The notes below the pieces were generated by a model, which saw only the letters and a program-made list of their open reading frames with translations, was not told where the DNA came from and did no database searches. Source: Antedon mediterranea (taxonomy: Eukaryota; Echinodermata; Crinoidea; Comatulida; Antedonidae). Taken from it: a stretch of 64,000 bases of DNA. The stretch is from contig NC_092676.1 in the NCBI RefSeq assembly GCF_964355755.1, forward strand, positions 21,186,288-21,250,287, in the 5' to 3' direction. Shown piece after piece: positions 12,546 to 26,194 of this stretch. Every line of letters begins with the position of its first letter. The stretch's first letter is position 1. Made by a program: the position numbers and the translations under genes.

Positions 12546-15510
12546 TTCTTAACGTGCTATTATGCTATATTATAGGCCTAATAATTAATTATTTATATTT
12601 TTAAAATAGGCCTAGCGTATCGAAATAGATTCGTGTATACACTCATCATGCTATGTTGTTTATTTTTATGTAACGATTGTTTTTTTCATTCAAGTCATAT
12701 GGAAGTTGACAACAATATTGAAATTGTTTGTTCATAATGCTAATGAAAGAGTTGGTCAAAAAGACTTCACAGAATTAATTAAATACAACAACAACGTATT
12801 TATATCAAAACATTTCTTGGAATAGAAATAGATTGTAAAATTGGTAAAAAAACAAACATGTTAAATGTATACAAACAACAATTGATAAATACATCAGTAT
12901 AATAATAATATATAAATTGAGAAAACTGCTAAAAAGTAGTGTATAATTTATTTTATTTATGCATTGATATTACCATATTAATGATTGTTGTGAAATTTGG
13001 GGTAACACTTATAAAAGTACAGTACAAAATGTTTACAAAAAAAAGGTACTGTAATTTATAAAATTATCAATAGTGTAAGATGATAGCATTAGCCATAGTA
13101 GTAAATGATACTGGATACCAGAGGAAGTAGAGGTTTCGTTTTGAGGTTTTTTCATCTACAGTATTATATATAATGCCTTCAATTCAGAATAAGGAAATAG
13201 AATTAAGCTTCACGGCCAAAATGATAATAGAGGACTAAATAAAGTGGAATGCGTCAATTTCTCATGCATTTATTGGTGAAAAACACGTTTAATCTCAATA
13301 TATTTGTTAATTTGTCAATAAAAATGCTGTAATATATTACTGCTGATACTTTTCTGTTTTCAAAGAATAATAATCGATCCTAAATTTTGGGAAATGATAA
13401 AATGATGCCTCGCATTTTTTGATGATGGTAAAACGATGCCTCGAATAAATTTCTGACTTGCCTTGCTTTTGCGCATATCCTAGGCCTGTTGTGCATGTTG
13501 GTCTCTGTGCCCTGGGGACCTGTGAACACCTGCACATAGCCGGCCTAGCCTATTAAACAATTATTACGCAATAAACATTAAGCTATATGCTTTGCAATTA
13601 GTGGTAATATGTAGGCCTAAACACATAAATATAAGTTTAATTTATAGTATAATAATTAGATATCAAATTAATAGTTTTCATACAATAATATCGTGGATTT
13701 ATATAGAACCTAATGTTGTGAAACATTATTACCCCAGTCTATTGGATCAAACGTGTATGGAAACATCCAAAATTTAAATGACACATGAAATAAATAATGT
13801 CATATTGCAGTTTTTGGTATAACAAGTGAGCATCTTCATCTGCAATCAAAGTTGCTATTTCATTGCCAGAATTTACCTGTTTGGTGACCAAGTCAGCAAC
13901 TTTTTTGGCTTATATTATAATGCTGTTTCCAAGATTCATCGAACATAAAGGACATTATATTGTGCCAACAAGGATGAAGAACCATCAGTTAAAGATACTG
14001 CATATCAACGGTATTCAAAGGGTTTGGGTAATTTTCTAACTTGCCATCACTACCGGTGACCGGTAAACAAGCTTTGTTCTTATGTCATCCACACTAGCAT
14101 TTGGTATAAATCTTTATGGATTTGGAATATTTTGAAATGGTGAATAAATTGATAATTGGTACTTAATTACAGTATTTAAATTTCTACAACAAGCAGTATT
14201 TAACTTCCTTGGCAAAACATTTCAGGAAATGGAATCGAAACTTTGAATGCAGATGGAGCATTAAATCTATTAGGGGCCTACTATTACTTTGCCATCATTA
14301 AAAAAATATTTTAAGACAGAAGAAGCAATATAGTGGAAAAATCGGTAGTTAAAGAAAACACTGGGGAGCAAATGGCAACATCTTCAATGGCATTTCGAAT
14401 GAGAAACGATCTGTACTTGCAAAGAAACAAAGATATGAATTATGAATGAATTCGAAACATGCATCTTTTGTTCAGTCCAAAATTAACAAGACATCTGATT
14501 AATAATAATTAATAGTAATTCACTTACAGTAGGTGGTCTATAAGTAAAACCAACCGTTAAGGAGATAATATACAGGGCTTCAAAATGGTAAATGGCGGCC
14601 ATTTTTAATTTATGCTAATGAACCCACTTCACGATGTCCGATTTTGGTCAACTTTGGATATGATGTTAATTTGGACCATATCAACCAGACAAAACAAAAA
14701 CAAATTATGTTGCAATTTGTTCTAGGTTCAACCATACTTTTACTGGACTATAGGTAGAAACCATTTTTAACTATGTTAATTAAAAGTCAAGTTATAAGCC
14801 AAAACACGTTTAAAATGATGGCGACCATCTTTAATTCCAACATGGCGACTGAAATAGAATATTTACAACTTTAATAACAATATATTTGGAATCCTCAGTA
14901 TCACAAACATAGGTACTGTATAGGCATCATTTCTAACCTACTATGTTACTTATATGTTAAGTTATAAGCCAAAATACGTTTTAAATGGCGACCATCTTGA
15001 ATTCCAACATGGAGGCTGAAATAGAATATTTACAACTGTAATAACAATATATTTGGAATCCTCAGTATTATAAACATAGGTATAGAAACTATTTTTAACT
15101 TGCTATGTTAATTAAAAGTCAAGTTATAAGCCAAAATACGTTTAAAATGGCGGCCATCTTGGATTTCAACATGGCGGCTGAAATAGAATATTTTCAACTT
15201 TAATAACAATATAGTTGGAATCTTCACTATCACAAACATAGGTATAGACACCATTTTTAACTTGCTACGTCACTTAAAAGTCAAGTTATAAGCCAAAATA
15301 AGTCTGAAATGGCGGCCATTTGGTTTTTCACATTTTAAGGGTGAAGATCTAAAAATTGAGCCGGGTAATCAGCAAATTTGAATTCAGAACCCCAAAATTA
15401 CCCTAAAACACATGTTTATTCGCTTTTAACACGAAATTCCTACAGCATTTCATTTTTCTCAAATCTGGACTAGTCTACTTCCAAGAACGCTGAAAAGAAT
15501 TGCAACAATG

Positions 15511-17134
15511 TGATTTTGTTTATCATATTAAACATTTTTTTAAAATTCAAATTAATATTATTGTTAATACTTAAAATTATATTACTCGGTTAATTTGTGG
15601 GGTAACTGGTCATCTTATCAGTTCATTTTGTTAAATGTTAGTGTCTTAACCCATTTAAGACTGCTTTGTAGAAGATGTTTGTGGTGAAGAAAGTAGATAA
15701 CATCGTATAGCCCTTAGTTAATGACGATAATAGTTTGCTAGGATTCTAACGAGTTTATCTAATATCGTAAGCGAAACAAAGTGGATGATGGATAAGTAGA
15801 AATAAATTCTAAATAATCTATCTCAGTTCTTCTATAAGTCATAATGGCGGTAATTCATTACTGTAAACTCATGCTGAATCGTATACAGTAAATTAACCCT
15901 ACAGCACCTCACAGCGGATTGTTCAAAATATAATGTTTAAAATACCTCGCTTAATAACAGTAGAGATTTTGCAACGAAAATGGCTAATTCCCGAACCGCC
16001 TATACCATAATTTAATAACCAATTTCGACAAACACGATTAAGAGATATACACAGAATAGTGTCAAAAAAGATTTTGTATTTCCATTACTAAGATTGAATT
16101 CTTCCAATTAAATTTAAATATAGTATTGCACAATTCAGATGATTGTACATTAACAATCTGTTTTTAATATGTACGACAAGAACCTATGTAATATCTCTTT
16201 ATTTGCACGTAACTTAGGGACTTATTTTTCATTAGCACAAAAATACTTGGATCGAAGTAATCAAAATTAATTTAGTCAAAATAAATAGCATATTTGTATT
16301 TTCTATTTTATCTTCATTATTGCGGTTTTATTGTATTGTAAGCACATCACAAGATGACAGTTTCATTACTTTTGCTTTTCCGCTAGAATTACACTTTTTT
16401 TGTTATGTAAAAAGATTGAAAACAAATGAAATGATAGGCCTAAATAAATCTGGATCGATATGATCGCCACTCTATATTTGCTCGTTGAAATGATTGTTTT
16501 AAGGTTTACATTGTAATGAATGGGCATAATGCTCCGTTCTTAATGTGCACTAAAGACAAAAATTTGTCGAGTGATAACCATGAAGGATGTTTTAGTTGCC
16601 GAAATAATTTCTTTTAGCCTCTAATCAGGTTCGTGGCTTCCATACTTATCACTATAGAGATATAATTATCTCACAGTATTACCCATGGGGTGCGATCGCC
16701 GCCATGATGGTTAAATCAATCGCGGGTGCATACGTGAGCATAATAAAAGTATTTGCGAGTTTATCAGGTTTTTGAACTATTAACCTATTGTTAACGCAAA
16801 CAATAAATTAAATATCCGTACCTAATTATGTTAGAAAATCTTGATTTCAAAGCAATAAATAATTAAAATAATTTATCTTAAATGATAGGCAAGGAAAACA
16901 TCGGATGATGGATAACGAAAATTTAATATGAATTAGGAACAAAAAACGGCTGAAACTCATTGTCGAGAATATCTGAATGTCGGCCTACTTTTATTTTAGA
17001 AACTAAGACAACCATTCAGAAGTTGTGATTTTGTGTAGGCTCTGGCGACAACTTTGATGATTATTTTGTTGAAACGATGGCAAATAGATAGATAGTATTC
17101 CCTTATTACATGAATATTTTTGCTCTCTTTTTAT
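15511..17134. other. No gene recognised
   Basis: AT-rich sequence with no assignable feature. Confidence 0.5.
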
Positions 17135-17206
17135 ATTATATAGGTCATTAGTCTATTTTTGTAAGTTGCTCTGTCGGCATTCTCTGTACACAATTCTCAT
17201 TATTGC

Positions 17207-17237
<31 letters not shown>

Positions 17238-17306
17238 GGTCATTAGTCTATTTTTGTAAGTTGCTCTGTCGGCATTCTCTGTACACAATTCTCATTATTG
17301 CTATAT
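17135..17306. repeat. 97-bp direct duplication around a TA run
   Basis: A segment of about 75 bp (GGTCATTAGTCTATTTTTG, then CTGTCGGCATTCTCTG) is repeated almost exactly 97 bp downstream, with a (TA)n tract between the copies. Confidence 0.85.
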
Positions 17307-17682
17307 ATTTTCTGTTCATTTAGTTTGTAGAGTAGATGGTCAAATAAAAATAACGTGACTGTGAATTTCGTGATTGTTGACTATGAGCGAGGACTGTTGA
17401 ATCACGGATTATCGTCTTTTACTGCTTTACAGTCGGTAATAAATCGTATACAAGTCAATGGAGAAATGCTTCTGAAACAAATCAAGCGTGTTCGGTCCTT
17501 AGTTCTATCGCCGTGTCATAAAATAAAAATTTATGTAGGATCAAGGGTTAAGGAAGGATGGCAATCGTTAATTTACCTGTATTAAAAAAAAAAAAAATTA
17601 CAATACAATACAATATCTTTTCTTTCTGACTTTGATTGTATTTATCATTGCATGTAATTGTGTTGCAAATATGTTTTTCCTC

Positions 17683-17813
17683 TAAACTTAGTTCCCACGA
17701 AAGCGAGTTTACCAATCATCGAGCAACAGGATGATCCATCGCGTCGAATTTGGTCAAATTACTTCCGTTGCGCTTACGTCTTTGCGCAGCGTCCAAGTGT
17801 TTATCAAGCTTTA
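17683..17813. mobile_element. MITE-1 copy, diverged
   Basis: TAAACTTAGTTCCCACG at the left, CTTCCGTTGCGCTTACGTC and ATCAAGCTTTA at the right. The inner arms are eroded. Confidence 0.6.
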
Positions 17814-20800
17814 ATCCTCTTACTAGAATTCGGTCATTTACCTTAGGTCATTACAATTGACCAATGACTTTAGGAGAATGCCTACGAGAATAAAAGAGCA
17901 TTATAATTATTTCTTAAGACGCATAAAACACTCGTCAAATACGTTGACCTCTAGGCTGCATTGCCATCAACAAGATGAACTTGAACAGATTTCCATTTTT
18001 AATTTAAGATTAAATATTTTATAGTTGATCAAAAGTATCATTACAATCATGCCAAGGGGAAATAGTTATATACATTTATTTGACTTTTCTTAATACTATA
18101 TCTAGGTCATAGGTAATAAAATGTACAATGTAAGAGCGCAATCACATTTGATTGTTTATAAACACTGTATTTAATATTTATTTAACATTATGTAATGGAC
18201 ATGAGCTCTGTATCACACGATTTGCTTAGATACTGTACTCTCGAGAATATTATACAATATAGCCTACTTTGATAACTACGGATGATAGTTTATTATAATC
18301 ATCATTACAGTGTTATTTGTCCACACTGTTGTATTGCTAATAGTGTTTATTTATACATGAATATCAAAACAGACATTGATTCTACCTATCCAAATCCAAA
18401 CTACTAAACGAATCCCAAGTGATTATCTAATGTTAATAAAAAAAGTTCCGAGATAGAATAATAAAGAAGTAACAAAACTGCCGAGTGTAATAAACTTGCA
18501 ATAACATTGATAAACTTTTAGCCTTGTAAAACTATATTCAATAAAATTATATATTCTTTTTGTCAAGCATGTAATACAGTAATAACAACTGTATGAAGGA
18601 TCATCATGTAGCGACGTAATGACGACGTCTGTTTGTCATCTCTTTTAACTAGAGGCTAGAAAAGACACAATCACTGCAGCATCCTGTGACAAGCTTTACA
18701 TAATTCATGTTTTGATAATTAGTAAAATAATTAGTTTACACCGAACATAAAAATAACATGATTAATATGAACTCAGAATATTAACAATTTTACAAGGATC
18801 TAAAGAAACACGTACTCATATCAATATAGCATTAAGGCTTCAGGCCTACAGCGAAAAAGTAATTTATTAGAGTAATGGGAAGTATATCCACGTCCGGTAA
18901 GATGTGTGGGCCTATTATAGGCTACTGTATTTGTATAGGCCTATATACTACAACAGAGCCCAAATTTTAAACAATTGCAAAAATAGAGTCAGATTTGCAC
19001 TGTAAAGATACAAAGGGAACAAAGATTCAACAATGTTATCAACTATGGCTAAAATAAATAAATGTGTGTCTAAGACATGAGCACTGAAAAAACTTGGAGA
19101 AATGCAGAGTGTGACGACAGAGGGCGCTTTATTTAACTATTCGAGCAATATTGAAGATATAGATAACTCGAGATTTTAATCAGCTTTTATGACATCAATA
19201 TATCGATTTTTCAAAAAAAAATATCAATAGGCATGGTCTATTTACAAAAAAGAAAACAAGTTGTGGACGATATCGTGCAAACAAACAGACAACATATAAA
19301 CACAACTAGTATAGTAAAATTATCTGGTAAAATGTTTGTCCCTCGTCTTTCCGATGAGACATTAAACCGTCGGTCCCACGAGTGTTCATAGGCGGTTACA
19401 ATGTAGTAATGTCTTACTTCAAACCAACGACAGTCATGCAATTTTGATCTTTAATTTCAAAAGTTCAAAACCAATCATTAAATCTTTCAATATGGATTAA
19501 TGTTTGTTACGTTAATATAATTGATCTATTGATTTTAGTAATTAGAATATCTGCTTATTTCCTGATCTTCTGTACTATAAAAATAAAAACATAATGCCTA
19601 TATCACGAATTCGTGAAAGTCAATTAGGCGTATATCATTGATTTGTTATTTCTTTCGTTCAATATATATAATTGGAATGTTACCTCGGTGCTCCTTTTGG
19701 CACGTGACAGCGCGTATATGTGTCTAAAACATAAATCGTCATTGTAACAATCAAATATTGTTACGTGAATGTATTCGTCAAGATGACAGTCACGTCATAT
19801 ATAATGTTAGTGACAAATAATTAAATAAAAAGTGATAAAGAAATGCTTACAGTATAAAAAAAAGAACAGTCTATGGAACATCCTCTTGATCGACTTTGAA
19901 AGATAATTCTGTTAAACCATAAATGACATGACATATATTTCTACAGGTACATGTTCTACACTGTTTAATTTTAATATATATTCGAAAATAAAATATTTTA
20001 GGATTTCCAACACATTTCAGTAATAATGAGGATGACATTTGTTGTCCTTAGGCTCGCACATTTCATTTCAACCCATGCAACCCATTATATTTTATGCAGT
20101 CGACCTACTTTCTCATTTTGACAATAAATAAATAAATTTCAAAACTATGACATGTTTTTTAATATCATTATATACGTATGTATCTATATCATCTTGAAAA
20201 AAAAACTACCTTCTGCTCAGTTCCATTTAGTTTATGTTCAGCTTTCGTAAACGTATTTTGAGAATGATTTTTTTGTTAAAAGCTGTTAGTGTGCGCCATC
20301 TATAATCGTTCGGCCCTGCGGTAGATCTAGCCTCTCTCCTGGTCTTTAACATTGGGTTAAGATAGAAGCAGCGTACTAATTGAATACAAAATTAATTTTG
20401 TATTCGTTGAATGGGGAGAATATTTTAATTTTTTGATAGCCTCACCTCGTTTAATAGTCTAGAACAGTCAATCTTTTAAACAATTCTTCAACTCTTAAAC
20501 ATCCATGTTTATTATTAATCATTTTAATATAAAAACACGTTGCAAAGAAGATCATGATAGGATGACAATGATATTAGATCAATAAATGAAGTACACATGT
20601 AAGGTACGTGTTGTGTAGGTGTATTTTATTTAATTTCATAATAGGAAATTTAAAACCTGATAAACCAATTTAAAAAGAATCAATACGAATTTGCACTTTT
20701 TAGTATTACTGGTGTAATTATGGACTTTAAAAAAAAACATTTTTGTTGTTGAATATGGAATTTTTTATGTCACATAAGTTATTCACTTTGACTATTATTA

Positions 20801-22794
20801 CAAACAATTATTGAAAAAAGTAATTTAAATCCAAAAATAGTTTGTGTGTGACCGCATTTTATACCCATGGTTCGCTATATCCATGATCGTTATACATTTA
20901 TTTTATGTTGGGTGTGGACATTATTAAATGGCCAATACTGTGTAGTAGGACATTAACGGCTATTTGTTAACAAAGAAGTTTCCAACACACGTGTTATCTA
21001 GTGACAGCTTATAGTTGTTTTCAGGTTTATAATTAAAGAATTTTTGTTTGTTTATAGCCAGTATTTGACAGGTAAAAATAGACTGGCAATCCACTATAAT
21101 TCTAATTCCATTGCTGGCTTTTTTACAATAATCACTCACCCACCTCTGGCAATCACGCGAAAAACATTTCCAGTAAAAATAAAGCAACCATCGCTTTTTT
21201 AAAAACACAATAGTATAATTGTCGTTAAATGTGAAAATATATCTTATGTAATATGTTTACTTAAATGAATAACACTTGTAATTTTTTTAGGTTTTCTAAA
21301 TATTGTCTGAAGCGATATACCGGTACTGTTGGCTACTTAAGATTTACGGTGTGATGCGCGCGAAGATTAATATCAAAACAACCATGATTCGGCCTCTAAG
21401 AAAAAAATATATTAAAATTGTCCTTATGTTGAATCTATAGGCGCTCACTTTTATTAAAAACTTAGACAATAATGTGCAAATATAATATGAGTAAGCTTAT
21501 GTGTTCCGACCAGAGAATTTTGTTTTTGATGTGCGATTTGAGATATGGTTCAAAATCAAGAACCATGAAATACAAAATGTTCGACACTTCGAATCCACTA
21601 ACTAACCAACCAAGAGGTAAGGAGTGAACATCACTAGAAGGTTCAAGACATTGTATTTCTGTGATGACTTTAATTAGCATGTACTAAAAATGTCTTCAAT
21701 GTAATAAAAACAATACATCATTGATAACACTTGGTTGTATTACATCATCGCGATGACGTCATTAAATGTTTATTATACGTCATTGACACAAAATTGTTCT
21801 TGTAATGTATTTTAGTTTTAAATAAATCTAAGATACCATCATAATCATTTCTATAGAAAATTATTTTTTTTTTAAAGTAAATTTTTGCCGTACTTGTCAA
21901 CCATATTGTTATAACTACCGGTTCAGGCCAAAGTTACTGCACAAGTGATTTTATTCATTCAGATTATATTCTACGTTTTAAAAAGTAATGGCCTTCACGC
22001 GTTCCCAATCAAGTTTGCTATTTTCGGCGTTCCATATTTGAGATCTTGTTACCATGTATTTTCAGTTTTTTTTAAATACAATTTGAAACTCTCGTATCTT
22101 TAAGATAATTTTACCTTAAAGGGATTTTCCATTATTGCTGTAAACAAAATACTCAATCATTCCAAATATCACGTAAATGTTTTGGGTAAGTTGTTGAATT
22201 TCATTTTACGTATAATGTATAAAAGAGTACAGCACTCTCAATTCAAAATGTTGATATAAGAAAGCTTTTAGAAATTTGATGTATTATATAGTAGATTGCC
22301 AACGGTACTATTAGATTCTGTATTAGGTGTTCATTTTGTTCTGTCAATATGAAACTTTGCTAATAAAGGATACATCATCAGAAAGTTACATTGTATGTTT
22401 ACCGTTTAAATTATACAGTAATTTGTACCGTTCACACGTATTCAATTTTATAATAAATAAATAAACTTCAAGTAATGTCGATCGTGTTAGTGATAAAAAA
22501 AAAGAATGCACTTATATACACCACCCGATTCTGTGGCTGTCAGCAGACTCTATTTGGAAGACTGTTGCCAGTCTACTAGATATATAACTAACTGTATTAA
22601 GTACTTTTAATACACGATATCTCTGTCATTAGGTTCCTATCTAGAGACAATGTATAACGTTAGGCCTATATGTGTATTCAATATCAAGTCCACACGGATA
22701 GTTCAAATTACACAGCAATAATCACCATTCTTTTGTACACAAATGTTGTAAATAGAAAGACATTTTTTAAAAACTTTGAAAAATAAACGGTGTG
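17814..22794. other. No gene; remnant of MITE-2 near 20728
   Basis: Mostly unassigned AT-rich DNA. Bases 20728-20800 (CATTTTTGTTGTTGAATATG, then GTTATTCACTTTGAC) match the interior of MITE-2, so this is a fragment. No splice-bounded exon was found. Confidence 0.4.
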
Positions 22795-23135
22795 GTAAAA
22801 ATGTTATCAGATCAGATAATCAGATAATATAACTTGAATTGGACGTTTCTGGTATTTTTATTCAATTCATGCTATAGCAAAAATTATCCACCGTATATCC
22901 ACCATCTTTTTTCATCTTCTAGGGAGTCACCAGACATTTTATTACATAGGTTAAACTACTTAACTACTAAAAAAAGTCTTTCAGGTTTAAGGCCTATAGC
23001 GCAAAATTTTGTATATTACCACTATAAGGGAAATCAATGTTATTTTCGCCTTGATTTCTGTTACAAATATTTGAATTATGTGCATTTAACCAGATATTAT
23101 CTTTAAAAATCATGTACCTAAGCTTTAACATTATT
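22795..23135. repeat. Dispersed repeat of about 340 bp, copy 1
   Basis: Shares phrases such as GCAAAAATTATCCACC, TCTAGGGAGTCACCA and TTGATTTCTGTTACAAATAT, in the same order, with 34590-34935. An open frame through this copy is broken in the other. Class unknown. Confidence 0.7.
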
Positions 23136-26041
23136 AAATGACACGTTGTTGGGTCTTTAAGGTAACTCTCTAAATAGGTGTTCTATTGTACTCGTTTTGA
23201 AGGGAAATTCACAACAGTACAATTGAACTTATAATCTGTTTACTTACAGTAGCAATGTAGATTATTAAATTAAAAAATATATATATATACTGTGCTGTAA
23301 TAATATTGAACGTTGAATAAAATGGTAATGTAATTATTATTATGTTGTCTTGATAGTTATTACAATAATGCAATTCAATTTGAAAAAAAAAATGATTAGA
23401 TATGATAATGATTTTTAAAATAGTTGTATGATGATTAAATTTGGTTGATGTTTGTGCAAAAATGGAGCTTTCCGGAGTGGATTTAAATTATATAATATTT
23501 AAGACGTTTTGTTGGATCGATCTAGTACGACTTATACAAAGCATGCTTATTTAACTTGGTAAATTCTCGGTCGGTATCAATAATTGCGTACAGTATCATG
23601 GACAAGTTTTGTGACATGTGTCGCCTATATTTATAGGCCATATGTCTAATCCCAAACTTAACATTACCATCAGGCGGCATGTGTGTGATACTGTATTAAG
23701 GATTTTGCCTATCTGACAGTAATATGTCACATAATGCCATAATGTGGAGATAGAACGAATTTCAACGATGTATTGCATTTATTATTGCCAGTTAGAAAAT
23801 CGAATTAGCATTAGTAAATGCCACTAGATGCGCTCAGATTTAGGGCGAGTTCGGGTAATGTAAATATCTTACAATGGTGCATTTCTTAAGTCAGGCCTTA
23901 GGAACTTTTGATTGACGCAGATTCATAGACCAATGATAGTCAACCTTTCAGAAGGTAAACATACATTGCCCCTAGAGTAGCATGGACTTACATGGGTTGA
24001 ATATTAATCACATTACAATTAGTTTTGTCTAATACAGTTTATACATTTTGCAGTCTAGAATGTGTTTTGAGAATTCAATTCTTAGAAGCGATAGCGCATT
24101 TGATGATTTTAAAGGAGTACTATACTCATTCTTGTATTTATTCGATCTTACCACACAGGAAAAAATGGCGAAATGCTTCCTACTTTTTCTAGGAGTTGCA
24201 TCAGTATATTGTTTTGACAACTCTTATAACATGACCACAGTGCTGATTTTGCCATTTGCCTACACATACCACAATAATACTTTTGTCTAATAAACGAAAT
24301 TCATTTCATAATCTCGTGTTTAGGAAATTATAAATGCGGTACCATTATGTTATTTAAAGCGAATGTGACAATGGTTTCATTTAATAAACTGCTATGATCC
24401 ATATCCGATTCAAAACCATGTCGAGGGCGTGTATTTCCTTTATTAAATTCGGTCTGATAGTGATCTTTCCACAAATAGTTTACCTTACGCATTTTACTGA
24501 AATGTAAAACCTAATTTTTTATTTTTATTATCTTAGACCTACAACCTCTTTGATGAACAGATGCCCATATTATACACATTATTAAACAGTCTCCTATAAA
24601 ATAATTTTACTTTATTTTAAGCAACTTTAGTATTGCCGGGGGGGGGGGGGGGGTGGGGACGAGGAAAAACAGCGCCCTCGACGGCCTGTATTATAGAAAA
24701 ATGAGCCCCCCCCCCTACTATCGACATATTTCAACAAATTTTATGATTTTAAATAATGATGAGTGATTGCTATACAAACAGACTTAAACAAAGTTGATAC
24801 GGTTAGTGGGCGTTTACATCAAGTAGAAGTTCCGAGTATCGGTTAATCGATACATTGATTATAATGTAACTAATTCTTACAGACTTTATTATCACCTTTT
24901 TACCGTTCTGCTTCACGTACTGTATGTGACACCAATCTTGCTACCTCCGGCTTAGACACTTGATTATCTTTACAACAGCAACGTAATAAAAACCGACGTA
25001 TTTTAGGATAATGGAATTAAGTTACATCATTTTGATTATGTATTGGTAGCTTGTACGTTTAAATTGATTTTTAAAATGTCTAAGAGAAAATGAATTTACA
25101 TACAAGTCAACTCGTTTACTGTCATGCAATGATCTCTTTGTATTCCTATCATCGTTTTATGCTATTTAAAATCAGTCATGTCCATGTAAATTTTAAATAT
25201 TTGCATTTAAACTATTCTAAATAATTAACAAACGTCTATTCTGCTTAATGCTAGTAGATTTTCTCTTTTAACATCTGTGTGTATGTTAGGTTTATCAACT
25301 ATACAGGATTTTATTAGATTGTTTTGTACAGTTCATCGGATAGCCATCGGTATTTAGTAGAAGGGGGGCAATGTATTTTGATACGTCACATGTTAAATGA
25401 ACATTAAATACGTTTCTACCAACATGCCTACACTGATCAGTTCACCTAATCCGTGAATAGGACAGGCATCAAAACCCAAAGTCCACCTCCGTTTTCAGTT
25501 CTGCTCTTTATTATATTCATGTAGCCTACACGTTACATATAATAATAAGCGTTAATTAAGGTTATTAAAAAAGGTTATTTTTACACAATGTTTTCAATAA
25601 AACACAATTTGTATCTTAGAAGAAAAACAAGTACGCTTTTAACGTGTTTAGAACATCTTCACGTAGAATCATCCAATTCCGTCGCCAGAATATCCGAGAA
25701 AATCGTAGTTGAAAAGATTGAATGGTCATTAGAGGGCATAATTAACACTAAAAGTACACACAGTGAGCTATAATTAATATATTCACTACCGTGTTGTTTT
25801 TACTAAACTCGGCATTTCATCTATTATTACTCTTTGGTGGTTTACGTCAATTACTGACGCTCCGTCATATACCAGGAAAGAGTATAATTCACTATTCCAT
25901 GGACATACAGATAATTAATTATGTTACTACAATATTACCTATATAATACAACAACTTACATAAATGAGAAAAGTTCGATGTAACGGATGTAATTTAATTG
26001 GCGTGAACCCGGTATAAAGTGTTCTTCTATCTATATATGTA
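23136..26041. other. No gene; G and C homopolymer tracts
   Basis: A run of about 17 G lies near 24638-24654 and a C run near 24705-24714. The remainder is unassigned AT-rich sequence. Confidence 0.45.
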
Positions 26042-26194
26042 TATAAACACATCAGGCACAGAACATTAATTCTAAACCGCCCGGTGATATAGGCCTACTG
26101 AAATTTAATTAATTAATTTGAAACGACCCAACCGAGACTTGAACCCGGAACCTTCTGCTTGATATGCAGATGTTTAAACCATTAGATCACTGGG
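26042..26194 (-). mobile_element. tRNA-derived SINE, copy 2
   Basis: Same family as 12235-12404. The tRNA-like head on the - strand has CCCAGTGATCTAATGG, CTGCATATCAAGCAG and the B box GGTTCCGGGTTCAAGTCT. The tail contains AATTAATTAAATTTCA. Confidence 0.7.

Larger units (their letters stand above)
11225..15510. mobile_element. Foldback-like element with long repeat-bearing inverted arms
   Basis: The left arm (about 11225-11915) and right arm (about 14575-15510) are inverse copies. Shared outer sequence includes TAGACTAGTCCAGAT, then CATGTTTATTCGCTTTTAAC, then TAAGGGTGAAGATCT in right-arm orientation. Each arm contains three to five tandem monomers of about 150-165 bp with TTGGCTTATAACTT and an ATGGCGGCCAT core. 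This is the architecture of Foldback-type DNA elements. The 2.6 kb interior (about 11920-14570) has no transposase that I can see, so this copy is non-autonomous or decayed. Outer ends are approximate. Confidence 0.75.

Noticed and set aside
22834-23106. 90-codon open frame as a small gene
   Set aside because: It lies in a dispersed repeat whose other copy has the frame broken.
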